Shown piece after piece: positions 44,205 to 55,742 of a stretch of 64,000 nucleotides of DNA. The notes beneath the pieces were generated by a model. The model was given only the letters and a program-made list of their open reading frames with translations. It ran no database searches and was not told where the DNA came from. The position numbers were made by a program, and so were the translations under genes. This stretch comes from Novosphingobium indicum (lineage in GTDB: Bacteria > Pseudomonadota > Alphaproteobacteria > Sphingomonadales > Sphingomonadaceae), in NCBI RefSeq assembly GCF_014645195.1, contig NZ_BMLK01000003.1:186001-250000 (forward strand), given 5' to 3'. Each line of letters begins with the position of its first letter. Within the stretch, counting starts at the first letter, position 1.

Positions 44205-44810
44205 CTATCCCGCTGCCTTTTTCAGTGCGACGCGCACGAGGGCGTTGAGGTCGGCATCCTCGCCGAGTTCGCCCACCGCCTGCGCTACTGCGGCGCTGGC
44301 AATGGCGGGTTTGAAGCCGAGGTTCTGCAAAGCGGAGACGGCATCGGCGCTTGACGATCCCGCGGGTGCGGGAGCCGCCGTTCCCGGAGCGCCGGGCACG
44401 GTTGGCATGCCACCGGCCTTTTCCTTGAGTTCGTTGACGATGCGGCTTGCGAGCTTGGGGCCGACACCGTTGGCGCGCGCCACCATCGCGGAATCGCCGC
44501 CCGCGCAGGCCCGCTGCAATTCCTCGGTCGTCAGCGCGGAAAGGATGGCCAGCGCCACTTTCGAGCCGACGCCCTGCACGGCGGTCAGCAGGCGGAACCA
44601 GTCGCGTTCGGCACCGCTGGCAAAGCCGATCAGGCGTACGTCGCTATCCGAAACCTGCATTTCGGTGAAGATCGTTGCCCGGTCGCCGCGTATGCCCAAT
44701 CCATCGAGGGTGCGGGCAGAGCAATGGACAAGGTAGCCGACGCCGGAAACGTCGATTACCGCCCAGTCCGCACCGAAATCGTCGAGAGTGCCCGTCAGCT
44801 TTGCGATCAT
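44205..44810 (-). CDS. ruvA: Holliday junction DNA-binding protein RuvA
   Basis: A 201-residue RuvA: OB-fold domain I ([19 protein letters not shown] then [11 protein letters not shown]), helix-hairpin-helix domain II ([20 protein letters not shown] then [20 protein letters not shown]) and domain III near the C-terminus ([20 protein letters not shown]), which binds RuvB. All three are complete. It is first in the ruvA-DsrE-ruvB transcription unit and divergent from a membrane glycosyltransferase gene. Confidence 0.95.
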   Translation of the reverse strand: MIAKLTGTLDDFGADWAVIDVSGVGYLVHCSARTLDGLGIRGDRATIFTEMQVSDSDVRLIGFASGAERDWFRLLTAVQGVGSKVALAILSALTTEELQRACAGGDSAMVARANGVGPKLASRIVNELKEKAGGMPTVPGAPGTAAPAPAGSSSADAVSALQNLGFKPAIASAAVAQAVGELGEDADLNALVRVALKKAAG

Positions 44811-44923
44811 GGTTTGTTCTATGGCACAGCCGGGACTCGGGCAAAAGGGCTCAATCGTCTCTCGTCCACGATGCCGGAACGGGCAAAGTGACAGGCAGGC
44901 CTGCCGTCCGTAAGAGATGCCTT

Positions 44924-46414
44924 ATGCACGGGGTATCGCCGAAGTTTGCGCGCACGCCGCTTACGCGCGGATGGATCGCGGCCATTGCTCTTGTGGGGCT
45001 TGCCGGACTGGCCCTGCGTGCGCTTGGCTTTTCGCTCTACGACATCGGCTATTCGGACGAACTGATGCAGTATCTGGAGCAGGCCAACCGGCTGGTGACG
45101 GGGCACGGCATCGTGCCTTGGGAAAGCCGGGAAGGCCTGCGCAATGCGCTGATTCCCCAGCTGCTGGCGCCCGCCGTCGCGCTCGGGCACTGGCTGGCAC
45201 CCGGCACATTGCTGCATGTGGGGCTGGCGCGGGCATGGTTTCTGCTGCTGACGATGGTGGCGCTGCCGGGCGGATGGAAGCTGGGCTCGCTGCACTCGCG
45301 GGTCGCTGGCCTTGTTGCGCTCACGGTCGCCGCGGTCTGGTGGGAAAGCGTGCTGTTTTCCGAATTCATGTTGTCCGAGAGCCTTGGGGCGGCCCTCATG
45401 CTGGCTGGAGCGGGATGGCTTCTCGATCCCGGGACCGAACGCTGGAAGTGGGCGGTCTCGGGATTTCTGATTGGCCTGGCCGTTCTGGTCCGCCTGCAGT
45501 TCGGCGCATTCGCTCTGGTTCTGCTCGTGGCGGCCTTGCGGCTGGATGGGCAGCGCTGGTTGCCGGTTGCAGGCGGAGGGCTTGTGGCACTGGCGCTGGG
45601 CGCGGTCAGCGATCTGATCGCAGGGATGGTTCCTTTCTCGTGGGTCGCGGTGACTCTGACCGTCAATCTGGGCGAGGGGGTGGCAGCGCGGTTCGGCACG
45701 GCACCGGCCACGGCATACCTGCCGATGCTGATGCAGCACCTCTTTCCCTTTACCATTCCGATTGCCGTGGCCGCGTTCTTCGCAGGGCCGCGTTACCGCC
45801 CGCTGCTGCTGGCGGCACTTGCCAACCTGCTCGTGCACAGCCTGATTGCCCACAAGGAATACCGTTTCGTCTGGCTGACGACGCTGAGCTTGCTCCTGCT
45901 CGCCTCTATAGCGTCCGCGCGCCTTGCCGAGCGTTTCGTCGCCAGACGCAGACCGCTTTGGGTCGCAGGCCTGCCGATCGCGCTGGTCCTTTGCGGCGTT
46001 TGGGGATTGGCGTCGTTCTGGGCTGACCGAATGACTGGCGGCGCGCGGGCCTATCGCGGCGGCGGGGCGGTCGCACGGCTGGCCGACAGGGCGGCCCGCA
46101 ATCCCGCGATCTGCGGCGTGGCGCTACCCTACGAGTACAAGAGCCATGTCGTGCCTGCGCTTCTGGCCGTGCCCAAGCCGCTGGCACTGATCCCCGAAGG
46201 CGTCATGGCTGGTTCGCAGCCTTTGCCCGACGGCATCACTGCCGTGGCCAACGCCCTTTTGCTCAGTCGCGATGCGCGGGTGCCTGCGCCCTACAGACGC
46301 ATCGCTTGTGATAGCGGAGCATCGGGCTTCCCGTGCCTTTATACGTGGGCAGGGACGTGTCGTGCCGATCCGGCCTTCGGCTATCAGGCGGTCTTGCAGC
46401 GCAACGACCTCTAG
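44924..46414 (+). CDS. Multi-pass membrane glycosyltransferase-like protein (GT39/GT22 fold)
   Basis: A 496-residue integral membrane protein with about 10 hydrophobic segments and an early acidic loop, LYDIGYSDELMQYLEQANRL, right after the first membrane helix. That layout fits polyprenyl-phosphate-sugar-dependent (GT-C) enzymes such as PMT/GT39 or ALG/PIG-type mannosyltransferases. Donor and acceptor are unknown. The ATG at 44924 is preferred to an open frame starting at 44675, whose first 83 residues are antisense to ruvA. Its stop shares CTAG with the convergent deaminase stop. Confidence 0.72.
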   Translation: MHGVSPKFARTPLTRGWIAAIALVGLAGLALRALGFSLYDIGYSDELMQYLEQANRLVTGHGIVPWESREGLRNALIPQLLAPAVALGHWLAPGTLLHVGLARAWFLLLTMVALPGGWKLGSLHSRVAGLVALTVAAVWWESVLFSEFMLSESLGAALMLAGAGWLLDPGTERWKWAVSGFLIGLAVLVRLQFGAFALVLLVAALRLDGQRWLPVAGGGLVALALGAVSDLIAGMVPFSWVAVTLTVNLGEGVAARFGTAPATAYLPMLMQHLFPFTIPIAVAAFFAGPRYRPLLLAALANLLVHSLIAHKEYRFVWLTTLSLLLLASIASARLAERFVARRRPLWVAGLPIALVLCGVWGLASFWADRMTGGARAYRGGGAVARLADRAARNPAICGVALPYEYKSHVVPALLAVPKPLALIPEGVMAGSQPLPDGITAVANALLLSRDARVPAPYRRIACDSGASGFPCLYTWAGTCRADPAFGYQAVLQRNDL

Positions 46415-46905
46415 TCGTTGGCTTGCTGGTCTTCGGGGACATAGTCCCACGGACGGAAATAGAGCCTGGCGCAGTCGTCCGAGAGGATGCCGCCTTCCAG
46501 CGAGAGATCGTCCTTGTAGGCATCGGCCACGAAGTCGAGCGTCGAGAGGTGCCGGTCCTCGAAGTACATCTCGTGGACGTCCTCGCGGCCGGCGCCGAAG
46601 ACGATGCGGCTCACGCCCGCCCAGATCGCGGCCATGGTGCACATGCCGCAGGGCTGGAGCGTGGAGTAGAGCGTTGCGCCTTCGATGCGCATTTCTCCGG
46701 TCGCTTTGCCCCCGGCACGTAGCGCGTCGATTTCGGCGTGGGCGGTGGCATCGCAGCATTCCGCAGTGCGATTGATGCCCGAGGAGACCAGTTCGCCGTC
46801 GCGCACCAGCAAGGCTGCAATCGGCGTGTTCGCCGGATCGCTGCCCTTCTTGTCAATGGCGATGCGGACGGCCTCGCGCATCCAGGTTTCGTCTTGCTCT
46901 TTCAT
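46411..46905 (-). CDS. Cytidine/deoxycytidylate-type deaminase
   Basis: A 164-residue zinc deaminase of the CDA superfamily. The active site is TAHAEIDAL (histidine ligand and catalytic glutamate) with STLQPCGMCTMAAIW (PCxxC). The substrate could be guanine, a nucleotide or a tRNA base; it is not tadA by pattern alone. The ATG at 46905 begins MKEQDETWMREAVRIA. It lies 34 bases downstream of ruvC and probably shares its transcript. Confidence 0.85.
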   Translation of the reverse strand: MKEQDETWMREAVRIAIDKKGSDPANTPIAALLVRDGELVSSGINRTAECCDATAHAEIDALRAGGKATGEMRIEGATLYSTLQPCGMCTMAAIWAGVSRIVFGAGREDVHEMYFEDRHLSTLDFVADAYKDDLSLEGGILSDDCARLYFRPWDYVPEDQQAND

Positions 46906-46939
46906 CGCAGAGGACAAAGCGCGAGGAGGGGCAGGGTTC

Positions 46940-47416
46940 CTAGCGGTGGCTGCCGAGCATGTTGGCGTGGGTGATGGCAACGGCGAGAGCATCGGAGGCA
47001 TCCTCGCCTGCAAGCTTCACGCCGGGCAGCAGGACCTTGAGCATCGCCTGGATCTGCTTCTTGTCGGCGCCGCCGGTGCCGACAAGCGCCTTCTTGACGA
47101 CCTTGGTCGGATACTCGGCCACCGGCATGCCGGCGCGGGCGAGGCTGAGCATGGCGACGCCGCGCGCCTGCCCGAGCTTGAGCGTCGACTGCGGGTTCAC
47201 GTTGACGAAGACTTCCTCCACCGCGCCGGCATCGGGGCGGTGGAGGAGGATCACGTCGGTCAGCGCCGCGTCGAGTTCGACCAGCCGCTCGGCCATGCCC
47301 GCCTTGGCATCGGTGCGGATCTGCCCGTTGGCGACATGGCTGATGCGGCTGCCGCTCTTGGCGACCACGCCCCAGCCGGTGCAGGTGAGGCCGGGGTCGA
47401 GGCCGATGATGATCAT
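46940..47416 (-). CDS. ruvC: Crossover junction endonuclease RuvC
   Basis: A 158-residue RuvC resolvase, cutting Holliday junctions as a dimer. The acidic catalytic set begins with D7 in [18 protein letters not shown], then E in [20 protein letters not shown], and ends with [19 protein letters not shown]. Length is normal. It is 9 bases downstream of yebC. In this locus it is separated from ruvA and ruvB by a deaminase and an opposite-strand gene. Confidence 0.95.
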   Translation of the reverse strand: MIIIGLDPGLTCTGWGVVAKSGSRISHVANGQIRTDAKAGMAERLVELDAALTDVILLHRPDAGAVEEVFVNVNPQSTLKLGQARGVAMLSLARAGMPVAEYPTKVVKKALVGTGGADKKQIQAMLKVLLPGVKLAGEDASDALAVAITHANMLGSHR

Positions 47417-47425
47417 GGGTTCGGC

Positions 47426-48169
47426 TTAACCGAGCTTCTCCATGACTTCATCGCTGATTTCATAGTTGCCCCAGACGGTCTGCACATCGTCGTCGTCGTC
47501 GAGCGCGTCGACCAGCTTGAGCAGCGTGCTCGCGGTCCCCTCGTCGACATCGACCTTGAGGTTGGGGCGCCAGGCCAGCTTCACGCCTTCGGCCTCGCCC
47601 AGACCCTTTTCGAGCTCCGCGGCGACTTCGTGGAGGCTTTCCACCGAAGTCCAGATCGCGTGGCTGTCGGCATCGCTCTCGACGTCGTCGGCACCGGCTT
47701 CGATCGCGGCTTCGAGGACCTTTTCCTCGTCACCGACGCTGGCCGGGTATTCGATCAGGCCAAGGCGATCGAAGCCGTGGCTCACGGCGCCGCTGGTGCC
47801 CAGATTGCCGCCATTCTTGGAGAAGGCAGTGCGTACGTTGGTGGCGGTGCGGTTGCGGTTGTCGGTCAGCGCCTCGACGATCAGCGCGACGCCGCCGGGG
47901 CCGTAGCCCTCATAGCGCACTTCCTCGTAGTTCTCGGAGTCGCCCTTGGTGGCCTTGTCGATGGCACGCTGGATGTTGTCCTTGGGCATCGACTGCGCCT
48001 TGGCGGCGTTGACGGCGGCGCGCAGGCGCGGGTTCATGTCCGGATCGGGCATGCCCATCTTGGCGGCGACGGTGATTTCGCGCGAAAGCTTGCTGAACTG
48101 CGCCGAGCGCTTTTTGTCCTGCGCGCCCTTGCGGTGCATGATGTTCTTGAATTTGGAATGGCCTGCCAT
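47426..48169 (-). CDS. YebC/PmpR-family protein
   Basis: A 247-residue YebC-family protein, now linked to relief of ribosome stalling at polyproline and to transcription control. It begins [20 protein letters not shown] and contains [17 protein letters not shown] and [19 protein letters not shown]. The ATG at 48169 matches the invariant start; an open frame from 48220 is rejected. It commonly sits next to ruvC, as here. Confidence 0.93.
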   Translation of the reverse strand: MAGHSKFKNIMHRKGAQDKKRSAQFSKLSREITVAAKMGMPDPDMNPRLRAAVNAAKAQSMPKDNIQRAIDKATKGDSENYEEVRYEGYGPGGVALIVEALTDNRNRTATNVRTAFSKNGGNLGTSGAVSHGFDRLGLIEYPASVGDEEKVLEAAIEAGADDVESDADSHAIWTSVESLHEVAAELEKGLGEAEGVKLAWRPNLKVDVDEGTASTLLKLVDALDDDDDVQTVWGNYEISDEVMEKLG

Positions 48170-48294
48170 GGGGTCCGCTCGTTGTCTGCCCGCCGCCTGT
48201 GCCATGCCGGTGAGCAGCAATGTCGGTGCGGGTCCGTTGGAATAAGGTCGCGCGCCCTTACAACACCGACCGGGCCAAGGGCAACCTGCGGCAG

Positions 48295-48612
48295 TTACAG
48301 CACTACAGCGGTGCCGGAGCAGCTCACCATCAGCATCGAGCCGCCCTGGCCGAGCACTTCGTAGTCGAGATCGATGCCGACCACGGCGTTGGCGCCGAGC
48401 TTGATCGCCTCGTCTTCCATCTCGGCGATGGCTTCCTTGCGCGCGCGCTGGAGCACCTGCTCGTACTTGCCCGAGCGACCGCCGACGATGTCGGTGATGG
48501 AAGCGAACAGGTCGCGGAAGAGGTTGGCGCCGACGATCACCTCACCCGTAACGATGCCGAGGTACTCGCGGACCGGGCGGCCTTCGACGGCAGGGGTGGT
48601 GGTGACGATCAT
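48295..48612 (-). CDS. YbjQ/UPF0145-family protein
   Basis: A 105-residue heavy-metal-binding-like YbjQ protein. It reads [20 protein letters not shown], then [20 protein letters not shown], and [19 protein letters not shown]. It forms pentameric beta barrels in known structures; function is unsettled. The ATG at 48612 follows GGAGAG. It is monocistronic between yebC and gapR. Confidence 0.88.
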   Translation of the reverse strand: MIVTTTPAVEGRPVREYLGIVTGEVIVGANLFRDLFASITDIVGGRSGKYEQVLQRARKEAIAEMEDEAIKLGANAVVGIDLDYEVLGQGGSMLMVSCSGTAVVL

Positions 48613-48705
48613 GGCAGGCTCTCCTCGTGACAGGCCGCACGCGCGGCCGGTGATCGAGGAGAGCATAGATCAATTCGATGACCGCGTCATGGCGACCATC
48701 CCGGA

Positions 48706-48942
48706 TCAGTCGATGCCGAGCGCGGCCTTGTAGGTATCCAGGATCATGTCCATTTCGCGGCGGTCGTCGGGCTTCATCTTCCGCAGGCGCACGATCTGGC
48801 GCATGATCTTGACGTCATAGCCGACCGCCTTGGCCTCGTTGTAGACGTCGCGGATATCGTCCGAGATGCCTTTCTTTTCTTCCTCGAGACGTTCCACGCG
48901 CTCGATGAGTAGGCGCAGGCGATCATCGGTGGTTTCGGCCAT
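48706..48942 (-). CDS. gapR: GapR nucleoid-associated protein (DUF2312)
   Basis: A 78-residue GapR, the alphaproteobacterial nucleoid protein that encircles overtwisted DNA ahead of forks and polymerases and stimulates gyrase and Topo IV. Signature: RLRLLIERVERLEEEKKGIS, then YNEAKAVGYDVKIMRQIVRL and RKMKPDDRREMDMILDTY. It is essentially all helical. The ATG at 48942 begins MAETTDD; upstream in-frame residues are unrelated. Confidence 0.95.
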   Translation of the reverse strand: MAETTDDRLRLLIERVERLEEEKKGISDDIRDVYNEAKAVGYDVKIMRQIVRLRKMKPDDRREMDMILDTYKAALGID

Positions 48943-49428
48943 GGGGTTTGTGCTCCGGTAGAAATCATGGTGAATCGGTTGCCGGCGCTGATAGCGGGGG
49001 CGCGGGATTCGGGCAAAGCCGGAACTGTGGATAGTGCCGCCGGCCGCTAAGGGTGCGGTTTCGCAGGGAGGAATGGCAAGCGGTAACTTCGCAAAGTTTG
49101 TCCACATCGGCCATGACGGATCTTTGGAGCATGCAATGTTTCCAATGCCTTGCAGGCATGCAAAACTTTACGCCGCGTGCAGGACGGAGTGCCGGGGGAT
49201 CAACGGTTCAAGGAGCATGGGCAAATGGATGCCGCGCGCAGTATGGCAGGCGGGGCGGGGGTAGGAAACCTCCCGACCCATCAGTTCGGCGGCAGCCCCG
49301 CTTCCGCTTCGTTCTTCTGCGGCTCCATCCGGATCAGCGGATAGGCCCGCTCTTCCAGCCAGTGGGCGTTGTGGCCGGGCAGGCCGTAGCGGTAGGGGCG
49401 GCCTTCGGCAGGCGATCTCGATCGGGAC
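48943..49428. other. Gene-poor stretch beside gapR
   Basis: About 490 bases without a convincing gene. Open frames exist on both strands but have no domain, and ribosome sites are poor. A minus-strand frame ending at 49281 finishes EGRPYRYGLPGHNAHW, then LEERAYPLIRMEPQKNEAEA, which looks protein-like and may be a decayed C-terminus. The gapR promoter must lie in the first 100-150 bases. Confidence 0.45.
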
Positions 49429-49693
49429 ATGCGCCGGTTCGGACATGGCGGGGCCGGGCGGACGGGCATCGGCATGGGACCGCTGATGGCCAGTCTGCTG
49501 CTGCCCCGGCTTGGCGTCGCGATGTTGAGGCGCAGCCCGGATGTGAGGTTCGTTACCCGGATCGGTCTCCGACCTGCCCACCGCCGAGACCCGGACGAAC
49601 CTGATCTGCCTGCGCGGCAGGACACGCTCGCCCGCGTCGCAGTGGCTGGCCGAAACCCTGCGCACGATGGTCGGGGAGATGGCTTCGGCCTGA
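49429..49693 (+). pseudogene. LysR-family regulator remnant, internally deleted and frameshifted
   Basis: Frame one gives GMGPLMASLLLPRLGVAMLR then RSPDVRFVTRI, the typical start of a LysR effector domain. At about 49563 the sense shifts frame and continues VSDLPTAETRTNLICLRGRT then RSPASQWLAETLRTMVGEMA, which is the typical LysR C-terminus ending at TGA 49691. The DNA-binding domain and roughly 150 residues between the two pieces are missing. Both pieces being in order on one strand argues for a decayed gene rather than chance. It abuts the convergent copB stop. Confidence 0.6.
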
Positions 49694-49695
49694 AG

Positions 49696-50679
49696 CTAGA
49701 ACCAGGCGCGTATTCCGGCCACGAAGCTGGTCGCAGCCGCCCGCTCGCCGCGCATCCGGGCATAGTCGGCACTGCCGCCCACGCGCCATTCGCGCTCCAC
49801 GCCGATATAGGGCGCAAATTCGCGGGCCACTTCGTAGCGCAGGCGGATGCCCAGTTCGGCCTTGTCGAGGCCCAAGCCCACGCCCAGTTCGGGGATGTCC
49901 TGCGCCGAAAGCGTGATTTCGCCGCGCGGCTGAAGCACCAGCCGCTGGGTGATGCGCTGGTCCAGCTCGGCCTCGATCCGGGCGGTGACGTCTCCCTTGT
50001 TCGAGACGAAGGCGGCGGCGTCCAGTTCGAACTTGTAGGGGGCGAGGCCCTGAATGCCGATCACCGCGTGCGTGCGGTCCGGCCCGGCGAAGTCCTGCCG
50101 GACACCGGCCTGCAGGTCGAACCACGCGCCGATCGCGTGGCTCCACAGCGCCTGCACTTCGGCGTCTTCGGGTTTCTCTCCGAAAGCGCCTTCGCCCTCG
50201 CTTTTGATCCAGAGCCTGTCGATGTCGCCGCCGTACCAGCCCTGCACGTCCCACAGGTAGCTGTCGCCGCCCTTGTGCGCCCGGTATTCGAGGCGGTCGG
50301 CCATGACCATAGAGTAGGTCATGGCGCCCATTTCGTGGGCCAGCGCGGTGCGCGAGGCCTTCATCGCATCGGCGCCCCAGATCGCGTCCGCCGCGCGGGC
50401 GGGGCCGCTGCCGGCGTCGGGCGGCGGCGGGGTTTCGATGGAGGGTACCGCCGATTCCTCCACCGGCATGGCCATCGTATGCGGCATGGCGTGCCCGGCG
50501 TGGGGATCGCTGGCAGGTTCGGGCTCGGCATGATGATGGGCATGCGGATCGGACGGAGCCTCGGGCGCGGTTTCCGGTTCGGGCATCGTCATGTCGTGCC
50601 CCGCATGCTGCGCCCATGCGGGCTGGACGAGCGCAAGCTGGGCTATCACGAGACCGGGGAGGGCGGACCGTATCCTCAT
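49696..50679 (-). CDS. copB: Outer-membrane copper resistance protein CopB
   Basis: A 327-residue CopB: signal peptide (VIAQLALVQPAWAQHAGHD), then a His/Met/Pro-rich copper-binding stretch (DPHAHHHAEPEPASDPHAGH, then AMPHTMAMP) and a beta-barrel domain ending in F (SFVAGIRAWF), the outer-membrane targeting residue. LEYRAHKGGDSYLWDVQGWY is family-typical. It should sequester or export copper at the outer membrane. The ATG at 50679 overlaps the copA stop by four bases. Confidence 0.93.
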   Translation of the reverse strand: MRIRSALPGLVIAQLALVQPAWAQHAGHDMTMPEPETAPEAPSDPHAHHHAEPEPASDPHAGHAMPHTMAMPVEESAVPSIETPPPPDAGSGPARAADAIWGADAMKASRTALAHEMGAMTYSMVMADRLEYRAHKGGDSYLWDVQGWYGGDIDRLWIKSEGEGAFGEKPEDAEVQALWSHAIGAWFDLQAGVRQDFAGPDRTHAVIGIQGLAPYKFELDAAAFVSNKGDVTARIEAELDQRITQRLVLQPRGEITLSAQDIPELGVGLGLDKAELGIRLRYEVAREFAPYIGVEREWRVGGSADYARMRGERAAATSFVAGIRAWF

Positions 50680-52490
50680 GCCGCGTCCTCCGCCGGGGGG
50701 GTGACAGTGACGATCTGAAACATCCCCGCGTGCATGTGGTAGAGCAGGTGGCAGTGAAAGGCCCAGTCGCCCGGCTCGTTGGCAGTCAGGTCGAATTGCG
50801 CGCTGCCGCCTGGCTGGACGATCACCGTGTGCTTGCGCGGCTGGTGCGCTCCCTCCGATCCGTTGACCAGTTCGAAGAAGTGTCCGTGCAGGTGGATGGG
50901 GTGCGCCATCATCGTGTCGTTGACGAGCCGCACGCGGACCCGTTCGTTGTTGGCGAAGCGGATCGGGTCGTCGCTTACCGCCGAGAACTTCCTGCCGTCG
51001 AACGACCACATGTAGCGTTCCATGTTGCCGGTAAGGTGCAGTTCGAGCAGGCGGGTGGGCACGCGGGTGTCGGGATTGGGCTCGAGCGCGACGAGCTTGC
51101 GGTAGTCGAGCGTGCGGTGATCGACCTTGTCGAGACCGATGCCCGGCTCGCCCATGCGGTCCACCGGGTTCATCGAGACCATGTCGATGCCCGGCCCCAC
51201 CTTCACGTCGGGGGGAAGCAGAGATGTGTCGCGCATGGGCATGCCGGACATGTCCATGCCGCTGTCGTCGTCCATCGTCATGGCGCCGCCGGACTGCTCG
51301 TCCATGTCCATGCCCTGATGGCCCATGGCGGCGTGATCCATCGCGCCATGGTCCATCTTCCCATGGTCCATATCGCCATGATCCATCTTGCCGTGGTTCA
51401 TGCCCATGTCGGCCATCGTCAGCAGCGGCGGATCGCGCAGTGGGGGCACGGCAGCGCGCGCACCGGGTTGCGAAGCGAGCGTCGCCAGCGCCATGCCCGT
51501 GCGGTCCATGGCCTCGGCGACGATGCTGTAGGCGGCACTCCGGCCGGGCTCCAGGATCACGTCGTAGGTTTCGGCGACGCCGATCTGGAATTCGTCGACC
51601 TCGACCGGCCGCACATTCTGTCCGTCGGCGGCGACAACCGTCATTGGCAGGCCGGGGATGCGCATGTTGAAGAAGGTCATCGCCGAGCCGTTGATGATGC
51701 GCAGGCGGATACGCTCGCCGGGCCGGAACAGGAACTCCATGCCTTCCTGCGGTCCGCGTCCGTTGGCGAGGTAGGTATAGGTCGACCCGGTCACGTCCGA
51801 GATGTCGGTCGGCATCATCCGCATCTTGCCCCACATCCGCCGCTGGGCGCCGGTCAGCGGATAGCGGTCGGTCCAACTCGGGACCTGATAGTTGAAGTAA
51901 TGCTCGCCCTTCTTGAGCTTATCGAAGATCGTGTGCGGGTGCATCGGCGTGAATTCGCTGAGCAGCAGCACATAATCGCGGTCGGCGGAAACCGGGTCCG
52001 GCCCGGCGGGATCGATCACCAGCGGGCCATAGTGGCCGGTCTGCTCCTGCAGCCCCGAATGGCTGTGCCACCAGTAGGTGCCCGATTGCCGGACCGGGAA
52101 GGTCGCGGTGAAATGGCCGCCGGCCGGAATGCCGGGAAAGCTGACGCCGGGTACGCCGTCCATCTGGAAGGGCACCAGCAACCCGTGCCAGTGGATCGAG
52201 GTTTCGGCATCGAGCGTGTTGTGGATGTTCAGCGTCGCAGTCTGGCCTTCCTTGAGGCGGACGAGCGGCCCCGGCACGGTCCCGTTGACGGCGGTCGCGT
52301 GGCCGCGCCGGCCCTGCACCACGCGAGGCCCATGGCCGATAGTGAGGTTGATCGCGGCGCCGCCGACTTCATCGAATCCGGGGCGTATGGCCTTGTCGTG
52401 AAGGCTTGCCCCCAGCGCCCAGCGCGGCGCGGCGAAGGCCGATCCCGCAAGAGCCAGTCCGCCAAGAATGCCGCGCCTGTCCAGTTCCAC
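50676..52490 (-). CDS. copA: CopA-type periplasmic multicopper oxidase (copper resistance)
   Basis: A 604-residue multicopper oxidase of the PcoA/CopA group. It has a twin-arginine signal (LDRRGILGGLALAGSAF). Copper ligands are IHWHGLLVP, WWHSHSGLQEQTGHYGP, HPIHLHGHFFELVNG and WAFHCHLLYHMHAGMFQ. Between domains, around residues 365-415, is a Met/His/Asp repeat (MNHGKMDHGDMDHGKMDHGA, then MDHAAMGHQ) that likely binds extra Cu(I). It oxidises Cu(I) and sequesters copper in the periplasm. It is co-transcribed with copB and divergent from csoR over a 70-base operator region. Confidence 0.95.
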   Translation of the reverse strand: MELDRRGILGGLALAGSAFAAPRWALGASLHDKAIRPGFDEVGGAAINLTIGHGPRVVQGRRGHATAVNGTVPGPLVRLKEGQTATLNIHNTLDAETSIHWHGLLVPFQMDGVPGVSFPGIPAGGHFTATFPVRQSGTYWWHSHSGLQEQTGHYGPLVIDPAGPDPVSADRDYVLLLSEFTPMHPHTIFDKLKKGEHYFNYQVPSWTDRYPLTGAQRRMWGKMRMMPTDISDVTGSTYTYLANGRGPQEGMEFLFRPGERIRLRIINGSAMTFFNMRIPGLPMTVVAADGQNVRPVEVDEFQIGVAETYDVILEPGRSAAYSIVAEAMDRTGMALATLASQPGARAAVPPLRDPPLLTMADMGMNHGKMDHGDMDHGKMDHGAMDHAAMGHQGMDMDEQSGGAMTMDDDSGMDMSGMPMRDTSLLPPDVKVGPGIDMVSMNPVDRMGEPGIGLDKVDHRTLDYRKLVALEPNPDTRVPTRLLELHLTGNMERYMWSFDGRKFSAVSDDPIRFANNERVRVRLVNDTMMAHPIHLHGHFFELVNGSEGAHQPRKHTVIVQPGGSAQFDLTANEPGDWAFHCHLLYHMHAGMFQIVTVTPPAEDAA

Positions 52491-52501
52491 GATTCACCTG
52501 C

Positions 52502-52546
52502 TTGAAAACTTTGCTGCCGCGTACATAATATACCCCCATAGGGTAT
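52502..52546. promoter_or_regulatory. CsoR operator and promoter, shared by csoR and copA
   Basis: ATACCC-CCATA-GGGTAT (52530-52546) is the G-tract-flanked palindrome recognised by CsoR/RcnR-family repressors. It overlaps a promoter reading toward csoR: TTGAAA (52502-52507), 16 bases, CATAAT (52524-52529). The gap to copA is only 70 bases, so one site can control both directions. The csoR ribosome site AAGGAG (52550-52555) follows. Confidence 0.85.
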
Positions 52547-52560
52547 TTCAAGGAGCACCT

Positions 52561-52836
52561 ATGAGCGAGGAGACGCGCAAGGCGACGGTGAACCGGCTCC
52601 GGCGGATCGAGGGGCAGGTGCGCGGGCTCGCGCAGATGGTCGAGGACGAGCGCTATTGCATCGATATTCTGCACCAGATCCAGGCGGTGAAATCGGCGCT
52701 CGGCAAAGTCGAAAGCGCGGTGCTCAAGGATCACGCCGCCTGCTGCGTGGCCGAGGCGATCCACTCGGGGGACATGAGCGAGCAGCAGCAGAAGTTCAGC
52801 GAACTGATCGAGCTATTTGAAAAAGTGAAGCGCTGA
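52561..52836 (+). CDS. csoR: Copper-sensing repressor, CsoR family
   Basis: A 91-residue all-helical metal-sensing repressor. The Cu(I) triad is visible: cysteine in DERYCIDILHQIQAVKSAL, then histidine and cysteine in VLKDHAACCVAEAI (C-H-C). The opening TVNRLRRIEGQVRGLAQMVE is the family DNA-contact region. The ATG at 52561 follows AAGGAG. It derepresses copA-copB when copper binds. Convergent with acnA; a terminator separates them. Nickel-sensing RcnR would have a different first motif. Confidence 0.93.
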   Translation: MSEETRKATVNRLRRIEGQVRGLAQMVEDERYCIDILHQIQAVKSALGKVESAVLKDHAACCVAEAIHSGDMSEQQQKFSELIELFEKVKR

Positions 52837-52866
52837 GCCGCACAGAGGCCGCCTCAAACGCTCAAA

Positions 52867-52903
52867 GAAAAACCCCGCCCCGCGCTTGGCGGGACGGGGT
52901 TTT
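52867..52903. terminator. Bidirectional terminator between csoR and acnA
   Basis: AAAAACCCCGCCCCGC pairs with GGCGGGACGGGGTTTT around GCTT. The A-run on one side and T-run on the other let it stop transcription both ways, fitting the convergent genes. Confidence 0.88.
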
Positions 52904-52925
52904 CTGACCGTCAGGCTGGAGCGGT

Positions 52926-55610
<2,685 letters not shown>

Positions 55611-55742
55611 GGTGGGCAATTTCCCCTTCTTTATGGAGCTTGCCTAGCTGGCCCGGCGGTGCCCGGCCGTGCTGCAGCGCGACAAGCGGAATCGTCGGCT
55701 CGCCGATGCGCGTTACCGGCCCCGAGGTCAAGGGGGAGCGGC

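Noticed and set aside
49043..49264. Small plus-strand genes in the gapR-copB gap
   Set aside because: Several short frames with no ribosome site or domain, overlapping each other in different frames. Only the LysR-like pieces further right look protein-derived.
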